Shown in pieces: positions 26,627-35,246 of a stretch of DNA of 64,000 nucleotides. The notes beneath the pieces are model-generated. The model did no database searches, was not told where the DNA came from, and worked only from the letters and a program-made list of their open reading frames with translations. The translations under genes and the position numbers were made by a program. The stretch's first letter is position 1. Each line of letters begins with the position of its first letter. Source of the DNA: Roseovarius marisflavi (lineage in GTDB: Bacteria > Pseudomonadota > Alphaproteobacteria > Rhodobacterales > Rhodobacteraceae); the NCBI RefSeq assembly GCF_900142625.1, contig NZ_FRBN01000003.1:62001-126000 (forward strand), given 5' to 3'.

Positions 26627-27391
26627 TTAGTAGATGCTGGCTTTGAAGTAGCGCGAGGTGATCGCGGCATGGGTGCCGTCGGCCAGAATGGTGGCGATGC
26701 CCTTGTTGAGCGCCGCGCGCAGATCGCTATCGCCCTTGCGCACACCGGCGCCAACACCCTGACCAAGGATCGCCGGATCATCGGCGACGGTGCCCTTGAC
26801 CTCGCAACAGGCCCCGGTATCGGTCGAGACGAAATCGGCCATGGCGATGCTATCGGCCTGCGTGGCGTCAATCCGGCCCGCAACCAGATCCTGATTGGCC
26901 TCGTCCTGGGTCTGATAGATGCGGATTTCGGCGGCATCGGTGAAATATTGCTGGGCATAGGCCTGATGGATGGTCGAGGCCTGAACGCCGAGTATCTTGC
27001 CCTTGAGGCCCTCGGGCGTGGCATCGAGATCAAGCGCCTTGTCGCCGACGACCACGGTGGGCGTGTTGTAGTAAGCCTCGGAAAAGTCGATGGTTTTCAT
27101 GCGCTCTTCGGTGATCGACATGGACGCCATGATCGCGTCGATCTGCCCGCCGGTCAGCGAGGGGATGATGCCATCCCAGGCCACCGGCGTCAGCACGCAA
27201 TCCAGCGCGGCGGCGGCGCAAACGGCGTCGATCACTTCAACCTCCCAGCCGATCCAGGTGCCCGAGGCATCAACCGAGGCAAAGGGCGGATAGGGTTCGG
27301 CGGCAATACCGATCTTGACCTCTTCGGCCAAGGTGGCGGTGGCGGCAACCGCACCAAGGGCGGCGGCGGCAAGGATGGTTTTCAATGTCAT
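26627..27391 (-). CDS. Cationic amino acid binding protein (HisJ/LAO/octopine type)
   Basis: A 254-residue periplasmic binding protein with a Sec signal peptide cleaved near residue 22 (AATATLAEEVK). It opens KIGIAAEPYPPFASVDASGTWIGWEVEVIDAVC. The loop MASMSITEERMKTIDFSEAYYNTP (about 89-112) and DATQADSIAMADFVST (about 172-187) match the lysine-arginine-ornithine/octopine family, whose members favour guanidino or basic amino acids. A Cys-Cys pair (TGACCEVKG, about 193) suggests the usual disulphide region. It is expressed with the ATPase upstream and the two permeases downstream. Confidence 0.9.
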   Translation of the reverse strand: MTLKTILAAAALGAVAATATLAEEVKIGIAAEPYPPFASVDASGTWIGWEVEVIDAVCAAAALDCVLTPVAWDGIIPSLTGGQIDAIMASMSITEERMKTIDFSEAYYNTPTVVVGDKALDLDATPEGLKGKILGVQASTIHQAYAQQYFTDAAEIRIYQTQDEANQDLVAGRIDATQADSIAMADFVSTDTGACCEVKGTVADDPAILGQGVGAGVRKGDSDLRAALNKGIATILADGTHAAITSRYFKASIY

Positions 27392-27445
27392 GGTCGTTCT
27401 CCCGTGTTGGTTATGGTTCTTGGGTCGTGTCCCGCGCCCGTTTCT

Positions 27446-28261
27446 TTAGCCGACGGTTTGCAGGAATTGCTTTAGACGCGCCGATTTGGGCGCGCCGAAA
27501 AGTTGGTCGGGGGGGCCTTGTTCCTCGATCTGGCCCTCAAAGAGATAGACCACGTGATTGGCCACCTCGCGGGCGAATTTCATCTCGTGGGTGACAAGCA
27601 GCATGGTGCGCCCCTCGGCGGCCAGATCGCGGATCACGGTCAGAACCTCGCCGACAAGTTCCGGGTCAAGCGCGCTTGTGGGCTCGTCAAACAGCATCAC
27701 GCTTGGGTCAACTGCCAAAGCCCGTGCAATCGCCGCGCGCTGTTGCTGACCCCCCGATAGAAAGGCGGGAAAGGTATCGGCCTTATCCGCCAGCCCGACC
27801 CGGTCAAGCAACACGCGTGCACGCGCGATCGCCTCGGCGCGCGGGGTCTTGAGGACATAGACCGGCACCTCGATCACGTTTTCCAAAAGGGTGCGGTGGG
27901 TCCAGAGGTTAAAGGCCTGAAACACCATGCCAAGGCGGGTGCGAATGCGCTCGATCTGGCGGCGGTCGGCAGGGCTTCCGTCGGCGCGCATGGCGATTTC
28001 CTCGCCCGCGACGACAATCTTGCCAGAGCTTGGCGTTTCCAGAAAGTTGATACAGCGCAGCATCGTCGATTTGCCCGACCCAGAGCCGCCGATGATCGCC
28101 ACCACATCGCCCTTGCGCGCGCTAAGCGACACGCCCTTGAGCACTTCGAGCGCGCCAAAGGATTTATGCAGGTTCTCGACGACAATCGCCATGTCCGCCG
28201 GGGCGGGGGCCTTGGACTGTCGGGCTTGGGCGGTCACGGGGTTGCACTCTCCGATGGGCAC
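27446..28261 (-). CDS. Polar amino acid ABC transporter ATPase (HisP/OccP type)
   Basis: A 271-residue ABC ATPase. Walker A is GGSGSGKST (about 58-66), the signature is LSGGQQQRAAIARAL (about 168-182), and Walker B is VMLFDEPTSALD (about 189-200) with the switch His in LLVTHEMKFA. The insert VAGEEIAMRADGS and QIERIRTRLGMVFQAFNLW is typical of the HisP group. The N-terminal 23 residues are extra, and the Met before AIVVENLHKSFG may be the real start. First gene of the transporter operon, divergent from the TetR gene. Confidence 0.92.
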   Translation of the reverse strand: MPIGECNPVTAQARQSKAPAPADMAIVVENLHKSFGALEVLKGVSLSARKGDVVAIIGGSGSGKSTMLRCINFLETPSSGKIVVAGEEIAMRADGSPADRRQIERIRTRLGMVFQAFNLWTHRTLLENVIEVPVYVLKTPRAEAIARARVLLDRVGLADKADTFPAFLSGGQQQRAAIARALAVDPSVMLFDEPTSALDPELVGEVLTVIRDLAAEGRTMLLVTHEMKFAREVANHVVYLFEGQIEEQGPPDQLFGAPKSARLKQFLQTVG

Positions 28262-28294
28262 GCTTTTCAGCTTGTAGTAAGGCCGATGAAGGTT

Positions 28295-28314
28295 AATTAT
28301 GCAAGCGTATAATT
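28295..28314. promoter_or_regulatory. Inverted-repeat operator candidate in the TetR/ABC divergent region
   Basis: AATTAT (28295-28300) and ATAATT (28309-28314) form a perfect 6-bp inverted repeat with an 8-nt spacer. It lies 34 bases from the ATPase start and 15 bases before the preferred TetR start. Its AT-richness and position suit autoregulation by the TetR protein and control of both sides. Confidence 0.5.
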
Positions 28315-28328
28315 ACGCGCACCGCAGG

Positions 28329-28982
28329 ATGGGGATGACCGTGCAAGGGGACCGCCGAAAATTCAGGCGCGAGGGGGCCGATCAGCGCAAAGAGGCGCTG
28401 GTGCGCGCCACGCTCGGGTTGATCGCCGAAGAGGGCGTGCGCGGCGCCACCGTGCGTGCCATCGCCGAGCGCGCCGAGGTCACGCAAGGCCTGATCCGGC
28501 ACTATTTTTCCACCAAGGAAGATCTGGTGTTGGCGGCCTATACCCAACACATGGATGCGCTCACCGAGCAGACCTTTGCCAAGGCGGAGGGGGCCACGCC
28601 AAGGGCGCGGTTGGCGGCACTGGTCGTGGCCTCGGTCACGCCGCCGGTGGCGGATGCGGCATCGGTCGCGCTTTGGGCGGGGTTTTTGACGCAGGTGCGT
28701 CAGGATGCGCGCATGCAGGAGGTTCACGCGCGCAGCTATCACGGTTTTCGCGACCGGCTTGAGGCGCTGATTGCCGAGGTTCTGGCGCAAGACGGGCGCG
28801 CCGCCGATTCGCGCGACTGCCGCCCGCTTGCGATTGCCTGCAATGCGGTGATTGACGGGCTCTGGCTTGAGGGCGGCGCGCTTGCCGACGCGTTTGAGGA
28901 GGGAGAGCTTGCGGCGATTGCGGTGCAATCGGTTGGCGCGATCCTTGGGATGAACTTGACAGGAACAGAGGCGCAGGAATGA
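28329..28982 (+). CDS. TetR-family regulator (BetI-like)
   Basis: A 217-residue TetR-type repressor. The helix-turn-helix is TVRAIAERAEVTQGLIRHYFSTKEDLV (about residues 42-68), followed by the BetI/TetR_C_6-type ligand domain. The frame also has an ATG at 28299, but that codon lies inside the inverted repeat at 28295-28314, so the ATG at 28329 (or 28335) is preferred. It overlaps the aminotransferase gene by ATGA. Its place between the transporter and catabolic genes suggests that it controls both in response to the imported amino acid. Confidence 0.85.
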   Translation: MGMTVQGDRRKFRREGADQRKEALVRATLGLIAEEGVRGATVRAIAERAEVTQGLIRHYFSTKEDLVLAAYTQHMDALTEQTFAKAEGATPRARLAALVVASVTPPVADAASVALWAGFLTQVRQDARMQEVHARSYHGFRDRLEALIAEVLAQDGRAADSRDCRPLAIACNAVIDGLWLEGGALADAFEEGELAAIAVQSVGAILGMNLTGTEAQE

Positions 28983-30160
28983 GATTTTCATCTATAACAG
29001 ACCGGCTTGCCGGGCTTGGCGGCGCCAAGTGGGAGGTGCATTCGCGTGCCAAGGCCCTCGCGCGTGAGGGCCGCGATGTCATTCAGCTTACGATTGGCGA
29101 GCCGGATGTGCCGACGCCCGACGCCCTCAAGGACGCGGCCTATGCGGGCATGCGCGCCGGGCGAACGGGGTATTCGGACGGGCGCGGCGAGCCGGGTCTG
29201 CGCCGCGCCTTGGCCGAGCGCTATAGTGTGACGCGGGGCCGGGCGTTTCACCCCGATCAGGTGATGTGCTTTCCCGGCACGCAAACCGCGCTTTACGCCG
29301 TGCTGATGGCCGTGGCCGAGGCCGGATCAGAGGTGCTTGTGGGCGATCCGATGTACGCCACCTATGAGGGCGTCATTCGCGCAAGCGGGGCCGATATGGT
29401 GCCGGTTCCCCTGCGCCCGGAAAACGGATTTCGCATGGCGGCGACGGATGTGGAGCGCGCCATAACCCCCAGAACCCGCGCGATTTTGCTGACCACGCCG
29501 CATAACCCGACCGGCGCGATCCTGCGCCCCGAGGATATCGCGGCGATCGGGCGGCTGGCGATCAAACACGATCTCTGGATCATCTCGGACGAGGTCTATG
29601 AGGAGCTTGTCTTCGAGGGCGCGACCTTTGTTTCACCCCTGGCACAGGCCGATCTGGCGGGGCGGGTCGTGGCGGTCTCGTCGATTTCAAAATCCCACGC
29701 CGCGCCGGGGTTCAGAAGCGGCTGGTGCGTCGGCTCGCTCGACTTTACCTCCGCGCTGTTGTCGCTGTCGGAAACCATGCTGTTCGGCAATCAGCCCTTC
29801 ATCGCCGATATGACAGAGGCGGCGGTGCGCGCGGGCTCTGACGTGGCGCCGGGGATGCGGGCGCGCTTTGCGGCGCGCGCCGATCTTCTGGCGCGCCGAC
29901 TTGGGGCCGAAACCGGGCTTTACGTTCACCGCCCCGAGGCGGGGATGTTCGCGATGATCAACACCCAGAGCACCGGCATGAGCGGGCACGATTATGCGCT
30001 TGATCTGCTTGAGAAAACAGGCGTTGCGGTGATGCCGGGCACATCCTTTGGCGAGACATTGAACGATTGGGTGCGCGTCGCGCTCACGGTCGAGGATGCG
30101 CCGTTTGGCGAAGCGATTGACCGGATCGTGGCGCATGCGCGCGCCACCTCTGGCACCTAG
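28979..30160 (+). CDS. Class I/II aminotransferase, arginine:pyruvate transaminase (AruH)-like
   Basis: A 393-residue PLP aminotransferase. Visible motifs are the Asn of TTPHNPTGAIL (about 176), SDEVYEEL (about 202), the Schiff-base lysine in SSISKSHAAPGFRSGW (about Lys237) and the arginine near DWVRVAL. The sequence follows AruH of Pseudomonas closely by eye, for example LVGDPMYATYEGV and VPVPLRPENGFRM. AruH moves the alpha-amino group of L-arginine to pyruvate, giving 2-ketoarginine. Neighbouring DDAH and a basic amino acid transporter support a guanidino substrate. Other amino acids remain possible. Confidence 0.82.
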   Translation: MRFSSITDRLAGLGGAKWEVHSRAKALAREGRDVIQLTIGEPDVPTPDALKDAAYAGMRAGRTGYSDGRGEPGLRRALAERYSVTRGRAFHPDQVMCFPGTQTALYAVLMAVAEAGSEVLVGDPMYATYEGVIRASGADMVPVPLRPENGFRMAATDVERAITPRTRAILLTTPHNPTGAILRPEDIAAIGRLAIKHDLWIISDEVYEELVFEGATFVSPLAQADLAGRVVAVSSISKSHAAPGFRSGWCVGSLDFTSALLSLSETMLFGNQPFIADMTEAAVRAGSDVAPGMRARFAARADLLARRLGAETGLYVHRPEAGMFAMINTQSTGMSGHDYALDLLEKTGVAVMPGTSFGETLNDWVRVALTVEDAPFGEAIDRIVAHARATSGT

Positions 30161-30172
30161 AAAGGACAGGAC

Positions 30173-30958
30173 ATGACCAGCCCCAGTTTTGAATTCCGCC
30201 GCGCGATCACCCGCAAGCCGGGCGCAAGTATCATCGACGGGCTGCGCGCGGAGGATATCGGCAGGCCCGATCTTGAGCAGATGCTGCGGGATCACGCCGC
30301 CTATGTGGCCGCGCTCAGGAGCACCGGCGCCGAGGTGGTCGAGCTTCCGGCGTTAGAGGCGTTTCCCGATGCGGTGTTTGTCGAGGATACAGCACTTTGC
30401 CTTCCGCAGGGCGCGGTGTTGATGCGCCCCGGCGCGCCAAGCCGTCTGGGCGAGGTGGCAGAGATGGCCCCGGCACTGGCGGCATTTTACGGCGACACCC
30501 TGCGCGAGATTGCGGCGCCGGGTTGTATCGAGGGCGGCGATATCCTTGTCACCGGGCGCGAGGTTCTGGTCGGGCTGTCGGCGCGCACCAACCCGGAGGG
30601 CGTGGCGCAACTGGCCGAAATCGTCGGTGACGGGGGTCACACTCTGCGCCGGGTCGACACGCCCGAGGGGGTCTTGCACTTCAAGACCGATTGCGGCTTG
30701 CTGGATGGTGAGACCATCCTGGCCACCGGGCGGCTTGCGGCCTCAAGCTGCTTTGACGGCTATAAGGTGTTGCTTGTGCCCGAGGGCGAAGAGGCGGCAG
30801 CCAATTGCATCCGCTTCAACGGGGTGGTTATCATGGCGGCTGGCTTTGTGCGCACCGCCGAGATGCTGGATCGCGCCGGGTTCGAAGTGGTGCAGATCAA
30901 CAATTCGGAATGCGCCAAGCTTGATGGCGGCATGTCCTGCCTGTCCTTGCGGTTTTAA
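30173..30958 (+). CDS. Dimethylarginine dimethylaminohydrolase (DDAH)
   Basis: Hydrolyses asymmetric dimethylarginine or monomethylarginine to citrulline and the methylamine, in the cytoplasm. The 261-residue length and residues fit the short bacterial DDAH. The acidic substrate residues are in FPDAVFVEDTALCL (about 61-74), the general-acid His in GVLHFKTDCGLL (about 165), and the nucleophile is Cys256 in GGMSCLSLRF at the C-terminus. It starts 12 bases after the aminotransferase with an AAAGGACAGG ribosome site. Arginine deiminase is related, but it is longer and has other motifs. Confidence 0.9.
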   Translation: MTSPSFEFRRAITRKPGASIIDGLRAEDIGRPDLEQMLRDHAAYVAALRSTGAEVVELPALEAFPDAVFVEDTALCLPQGAVLMRPGAPSRLGEVAEMAPALAAFYGDTLREIAAPGCIEGGDILVTGREVLVGLSARTNPEGVAQLAEIVGDGGHTLRRVDTPEGVLHFKTDCGLLDGETILATGRLAASSCFDGYKVLLVPEGEEAAANCIRFNGVVIMAAGFVRTAEMLDRAGFEVVQINNSECAKLDGGMSCLSLRF

Positions 30959-31061
30959 GCAGCTACCTGGCGCAAATCCGATTGTAAGCGCGGCTCGCTT
31001 TTGCCAATGATTTCCCCATCGGCTTGGGGCCACAGAATACATTATATAAGGAGCGCCACAG

Positions 31062-32384
31062 ATGAGCGTGCAATGGACACCAGAGGCAGAGCGCGGCACG
31101 CCTTATTGGTGGGCAGCACTGGACGCGCCGGAACCGGGGCAGGAGTTGCCTGATACCTGCGATCTTCTGGTGATCGGCGCGGGCTATGCCGGGCTTTCGG
31201 CGGCCCTTGCGGCGCAGGAGTGTGGCGCGCGGGTGGTCGTGGTGGATGCAGGCGAGCCCGGACAGGGCGCCTCGACGCGCAATGGCGGCATGTTTGGCGC
31301 GCATCCCCGGTTGGGCTGGTCAGAGTTGGCGCGCAAATTCGGCGCCGAAGTGGCCGATGCGCTTTTTGCCGAGGCCAAGCCTGCGCTTGACTGGGCCAAG
31401 GCCCTGATCGCGGACAACGGGATTGACTGCGACCTGCAACAGACCGGGCGGATTCAGTTGGCCTGGACGCCTCGGCACTTCGCCAATCAGCGCAGGCTGG
31501 CGCAAACCGTCGCCGGGAAATCCGAGGTCGAGGCGCGTATCGTCGAGCGCGCCGACCTGGGGCAGGAGATTGCTACCGGGCATTACTTTGGCGGTCTTCT
31601 GTTTCCCGAACATTGCGCCATTCACCCGGCCAAGTTTCATCAGGGGCTTTTGCGGGCCGTGCGTGCGCGGGGCATTCCGGTGGTGAGCCATGCGCCGGTG
31701 ACCGCGCTTGAGGCGGCAGGCACAGAGCATCTTGCCCATACGCCCAAGGGCCGGATTTGCGCCGCCAAGGTGGTTCTGGCGACCAATGGCTACACGACGA
31801 AGGCCTTTCGCTGGCATATGGCGCGGGTGTTTCCACTGCCGAGTTACCTTATAGCGACCGAGGAATTGCCCGCCAACCTGATCGGTCACATCGCGCCGGG
31901 GCGCCGGATGATGGTCGAGACCCGCGCGCGCCACAGCTATTTCCGGATTTCGCCCGATGGCAAGCGCGTGCTGTTTGGCGGGCGCGCCTCGATGAAGGTG
32001 CTTGATGAGGTGAGCGCCGGCGCGCGGCTTTACGAGACCATGACCGGAATCTGGCCCGAGCTGCGCGGCACGCGCCTCACTCACAGTTGGCTTGGCTTCA
32101 CCGGCTATTCGTTTTCGCACATGCCCTATGTGGGCCATGACCGGGGCGTGCATTATGCCATGGGCTTTTCCGGCTCGGGCACGGTGATGGCGCCCTGGCT
32201 TGGGGCCAAGGCCGCCTATCAGGCGATGGGGGATGTGCGCGGGCAGACCGCCTATAGCGCGACACCGCTGCGGCCAAGCTGGCTCCATCCAGCGCAAAAG
32301 CCGCATTTCCTTGCGGCGGCGGATATGTGGTATCGGCAAGTTGTCGATCGAAAAGAAAACTGGCAGGCGCGAAAGGAAAATTGA
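31062..32384 (+). CDS. FAD-dependent amine/amino acid oxidoreductase (PuuB/OrdL-DAO type)
   Basis: A 440-residue flavoprotein of the D-amino-acid-oxidase fold. The dinucleotide-binding motif LLVIGAGYAGLSAALAAQECG is at about residues 32-52, the conserved ASTRNGGMFGAHP near 72, and the C-terminal FAD-closing region GFTGYSFSHMPYVGHDRGVHYAMGFSGSG near 345. Members oxidise gamma-glutamylputrescine, other secondary amines or amino acids. There is a 103-base gap after ddah and an AAGGAGCG ribosome site, so it may have its own promoter. It is followed one base later by the CMD gene. The substrate may be a polyamine or methylated amine. Confidence 0.82.
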   Translation: MSVQWTPEAERGTPYWWAALDAPEPGQELPDTCDLLVIGAGYAGLSAALAAQECGARVVVVDAGEPGQGASTRNGGMFGAHPRLGWSELARKFGAEVADALFAEAKPALDWAKALIADNGIDCDLQQTGRIQLAWTPRHFANQRRLAQTVAGKSEVEARIVERADLGQEIATGHYFGGLLFPEHCAIHPAKFHQGLLRAVRARGIPVVSHAPVTALEAAGTEHLAHTPKGRICAAKVVLATNGYTTKAFRWHMARVFPLPSYLIATEELPANLIGHIAPGRRMMVETRARHSYFRISPDGKRVLFGGRASMKVLDEVSAGARLYETMTGIWPELRGTRLTHSWLGFTGYSFSHMPYVGHDRGVHYAMGFSGSGTVMAPWLGAKAAYQAMGDVRGQTAYSATPLRPSWLHPAQKPHFLAAADMWYRQVVDRKENWQARKEN

Positions 32385-32385
32385 A

Positions 32386-32772
32386 ATGAGCGTTTTTGAC
32401 GAAGATCTGTTTTTGCAGGGGCTGGAACAGCGCAAGGCGACGCTGGGGGCCGAGTATGTGGAAAAGAACCTGGCGGCGGCCGATGATTTTACCCGCCCCT
32501 TTCAGGAGGCGATGACCGCCTGGTGCTGGGGCTTTGGCTGGGGTGACGAGGTGATTCCCGCCAAGACCCGGTCGATGATGAACCTCGCGATGCTGGGCGC
32601 GCTTGGAAAGATGCACGAATGGGAAATCCATTGCCGCGGCGCGATCAACAACGGCGTCACCCCCGAGGAAATCCGCGCCATCATCCATGTGGTCGGGATA
32701 TACTGTGGTGTACCTCAGGCGCTTGAATGCTTTCGCGCGGCCAGGAAGGTGCTCGCCGAACAGGGCAAGTGA
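32386..32772 (+). CDS. Carboxymuconolactone decarboxylase (CMD) family protein
   Basis: A 128-residue all-helical CMD/AhpD-like protein. The core VIPAKTRSMMNLAMLGALGKMHEWEIHCRGAINNGVTPEEIRAIIHVVGIYCGVPQALEC is the family domain, with the conserved E-x-H-x-x-x-A-x-x-x-G helix. The paired AhpD cysteines (CxxC) are absent, so a peroxidase role is unlikely. The frame is open upstream, but the ATG after GAAAGGA is the natural start. The preceding oxidoreductase stop is immediately before it, so the two are cotranscribed. The precise reaction is unknown. Confidence 0.82.
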   Translation: MSVFDEDLFLQGLEQRKATLGAEYVEKNLAAADDFTRPFQEAMTAWCWGFGWGDEVIPAKTRSMMNLAMLGALGKMHEWEIHCRGAINNGVTPEEIRAIIHVVGIYCGVPQALECFRAARKVLAEQGK

Positions 32773-33113
32773 GTCGGGCTTGCGGCCCGTTTTCCCGGCC
32801 CCGGTATAGCTTGGGGCGGACCATCGACACCAAGAGGCGCGCAAGTGCCACAACCGATAGGGGCTTGAGGCGGAAATGCCCCAAGCCCTTGTTTTAAGGG
32901 CCTAAGCCCGACATTGGGGGGCTGTTGCGCCCGACTTTCCCCCGTGGTGGTTCAAGGGGTGTGTGATTTAAACGTCACAGCACGGGCAACAAGCGCAGCG
33001 GGGCCGGGGGTTACGTTGACAGTCGGGGGGTGTTTGCCGCATTCCATGCTTCAAGCCGCGTCCAATGACTGGTGCGGCGGATCTTAAAAACCTGCTATTG
33101 AGGAGGGTCACCC
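32773..33113 (+). other. 341-base non-coding region upstream of the porin gene
   Basis: No credible gene. It carries a small hairpin (GCCCTT-GTTTT-AAGGGC near 32884) without a U-run. A -35-like TTGACA lies at 33016-33021, about 95 bases before the porin start, but no good -10 was found at normal spacing. GAGGAGG at about 33100-33106 is the porin ribosome site. The region probably contains the porin promoter and a long leader. Confidence 0.5.
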
Positions 33114-34313
33114 TTGAAAAAGCAACTTCTTTGCACCAGCGCGATCGCACTTGGCTGCGCCATCGCTGCACCCGCATCTGCCCAGGAATGGGACATGGAT
33201 TGGGGTGGTTTCTTTAACACCCACGTCGCATACACTGACGTAGGCGGCAGCGGCGTTCTGCCCACACAGGATTTCGACGGCGTAAACGTCTTCGTAAACC
33301 GCGAAATTCACTTCACTCCCTCGGTTACGCTCGACAACGGCCTGACCTTCGGTGTGAACGTCCAGATGGAAGCTGACAACAGCAGCGCGCCGTCTTCGGA
33401 CATCGACGAAACCTACATGACCATCTCCAGCGACACGATGGGTAAAATCATTCTCGGCAACGAGAACTCGGCTGGTTACCTGTCGATGGGTTCGGTTTAC
33501 ACACCTGGCGTTGGTTCGCTTGGTATCAACTCGGGTTCGATCTCGGGCTTCATGCCGCTGACCGGTTCTGCTTACACCTTCCGTTCGGCCGCTGGTTCGT
33601 CGCTGACCGAAGTTGGCAGCAACAACGACGTTCCGCGCATCACCTACTTCACACCGTCGTTCAACGGTCTGACCGTTGGCGTTTCGTACGCTCCGAATGG
33701 CGATTTCGCCACCGGCAACGCACGTAACAACGGCGCCGTGGATCACGATGCTGCTGGTGGACTGCGTGACATCTTCGACATCGGCGCAAGCTACAAGCAG
33801 TCGTTCAATGGTGTTGATCTCGCTCTGGCCGGTCGTTACGGCACAGGCGAGCGTCAGGCACAGCCTGCCGTTGCTGCTGTTCCCGCAGTTCCTGGTAACG
33901 CCGGTACTGCTGCTATCGCAGCTGCACCCGGTGGTGATCCCGAAACATGGGGCATCGGCGCTACAGTTGGCATGAGCGGCTTCACCGTTGGTGCAACCTA
34001 TGCCGAAAACGACTCTGACGTTGCTGGCGGCGCAGGCGATCAAGAAGGTTGGAGCCTTGGCGCAACCTACGACATCCCTGGTCCGTGGACAGTTGGTCTT
34101 GACACCTACCAGGGTGAATTCAAGAACGGCGCCGGTGTCTCGAAAGACGAGTACGAAGCCTACAAACTCGGCGCATCGCGCAGCCTGGGTGCCGGCGTAA
34201 GCTGGGATGTCTATGCCATCTATGCAGAAACCACCAACGGTTCTGTCGGTGGTCTTACAGACACCAAAATCGACGCGACCATCATTGGTACCGCAATTAA
34301 CCTGAGCTTCTAA
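33114..34313 (+). CDS. Rhodobacter-type general porin (TTG start)
   Basis: A 399-residue outer-membrane beta-barrel porin. The signal peptide (KKQLLCTSAIALGCAIAAPASAQ) is cleaved near residue 23, and the chain ends with the barrel-targeting phenylalanine (AINLSF). Alternating beta strands and the loop around VGVSYAPNGDFATGNARNNG fit the Gram-negative porin family. Initiation at TTG is supported by a strong GAGGAGG seven bases ahead and by the signal peptide starting right after. An Ala/Pro-rich insert (AQPAVAAVPAVPGNAGTAAIAAA, about 253-275) is probably a surface loop. Codon use differs from neighbours, with more TTC and GGT, as in highly expressed genes. Confidence 0.92.
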   Translation: MKKQLLCTSAIALGCAIAAPASAQEWDMDWGGFFNTHVAYTDVGGSGVLPTQDFDGVNVFVNREIHFTPSVTLDNGLTFGVNVQMEADNSSAPSSDIDETYMTISSDTMGKIILGNENSAGYLSMGSVYTPGVGSLGINSGSISGFMPLTGSAYTFRSAAGSSLTEVGSNNDVPRITYFTPSFNGLTVGVSYAPNGDFATGNARNNGAVDHDAAGGLRDIFDIGASYKQSFNGVDLALAGRYGTGERQAQPAVAAVPAVPGNAGTAAIAAAPGGDPETWGIGATVGMSGFTVGATYAENDSDVAGGAGDQEGWSLGATYDIPGPWTVGLDTYQGEFKNGAGVSKDEYEAYKLGASRSLGAGVSWDVYAIYAETTNGSVGGLTDTKIDATIIGTAINLSF

Positions 34314-34334
34314 TCCGGTTAATCTAAAAATAGG

Positions 34335-34371
34335 CGGCGGGGGGTGACTTTTCCCCCCGCCGTTTTTATTT
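34335..34371 (+). terminator. Strong intrinsic terminator after the porin gene
   Basis: CGGCGGGGGG (34335-34344) pairs perfectly with CCCCCCGCCG (34353-34362), 10 bp with an 8-nt loop, followed by TTTTTATTT. It starts 21 bases after the porin stop. Confidence 0.93.
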
Positions 34372-34415
34372 GTCTGACTGTAACGACTCCAAACTGACAA
34401 CGGGCTGGGTGGACC

Positions 34416-35246
34416 ATGAAGAAAAGTATCGTCTGGATGGCGTCCTACCCGAAATCGGGGAACACCTGGACACGTATTTTTCTGGCCAATTATATGGCAA
34501 ATGCATCCAAACCGATCCCGATCAACAATGCGCATCGCATTGCGATCGGGGATGCGATTGCCAAGACCTACAGCATGGTGGCCGGACGGCCGATTGATAC
34601 CCAGGACATCGACCTGACGCTGCAAATGCGGCCGCGCGTTTTGCGCGGGATCGTCTCCAATAATGCCGATATCAACCTGGTCAAAACCCATAACGCCCGG
34701 ATCGTGGCGCATGGCATTCCCCTTATACCGGATGATTTGACCCGCTCGGCCATGTACATCATGCGTAATCCGCTTGATATGGTTCTGTCTTACGCGCGCC
34801 ATTACGGGATTTCTCAGGCGGATGCCTGTCATGCCGTCAGCCATCCCGACAATGTCAATATGCCGACCGAGTCGATGGTCGTGCAATTCATCGGGTCATG
34901 GTCGGACCATGTCCGAAGCTGGACCGGGAAATCGGCCTATCCGGTTCTTGTCTTGCGCTATGAGGACCTGCTGGCAGACCCGCATACGCATTTTGCCAAG
35001 GTTGTTGAACATGTCGGCTTGCCGGTCGAGCCAGAGCGTCTGGACCGCGCCATCAGGTTTGCCAGTTTCAAAGAGCTGTCGGCCCAGGAAAAAACCCAGG
35101 GCTTTGTCGAGAAATCGCAGGAAAGCGACCGGTTTTTTGCAAAGGGCACAAGCGATCAGTGGAAAACCGATCTTGAGCCGCGCCTTGTCAAAAAGATGAA
35201 ACGCGCGCATCGCAAGGTCATGACACAATTTGGATATCTCGAATGA
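34416..35246 (+). CDS. Sulfotransferase domain protein, paralogue 1 of 3
   Basis: A 276-residue PAPS-dependent sulfotransferase. The 5'-phosphosulfate loop ASYPKSGNTWTR is at about residues 9-20 and the 3'-phosphate motif MRNPLDMVLSYARHYG at about 112-127. The C-terminal KGTSDQWKTDLEPRLVKKMKRAH matches the family's PAPS-closing segment. No signal or membrane segment, so it is cytoplasmic. The acceptor is unknown and could be a carbohydrate, lipid or small hydroxylated metabolite. It overlaps paralogue 2 by ATGA, and the base composition is visibly lower in GC than in surrounding operons. Confidence 0.88.
   Translation: MKKSIVWMASYPKSGNTWTRIFLANYMANASKPIPINNAHRIAIGDAIAKTYSMVAGRPIDTQDIDLTLQMRPRVLRGIVSNNADINLVKTHNARIVAHGIPLIPDDLTRSAMYIMRNPLDMVLSYARHYGISQADACHAVSHPDNVNMPTESMVVQFIGSWSDHVRSWTGKSAYPVLVLRYEDLLADPHTHFAKVVEHVGLPVEPERLDRAIRFASFKELSAQEKTQGFVEKSQESDRFFAKGTSDQWKTDLEPRLVKKMKRAHRKVMTQFGYLE

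Noticed and set aside
32884-32902. Terminator after the CMD gene
   Set aside because: The stem is short and no U-run follows.
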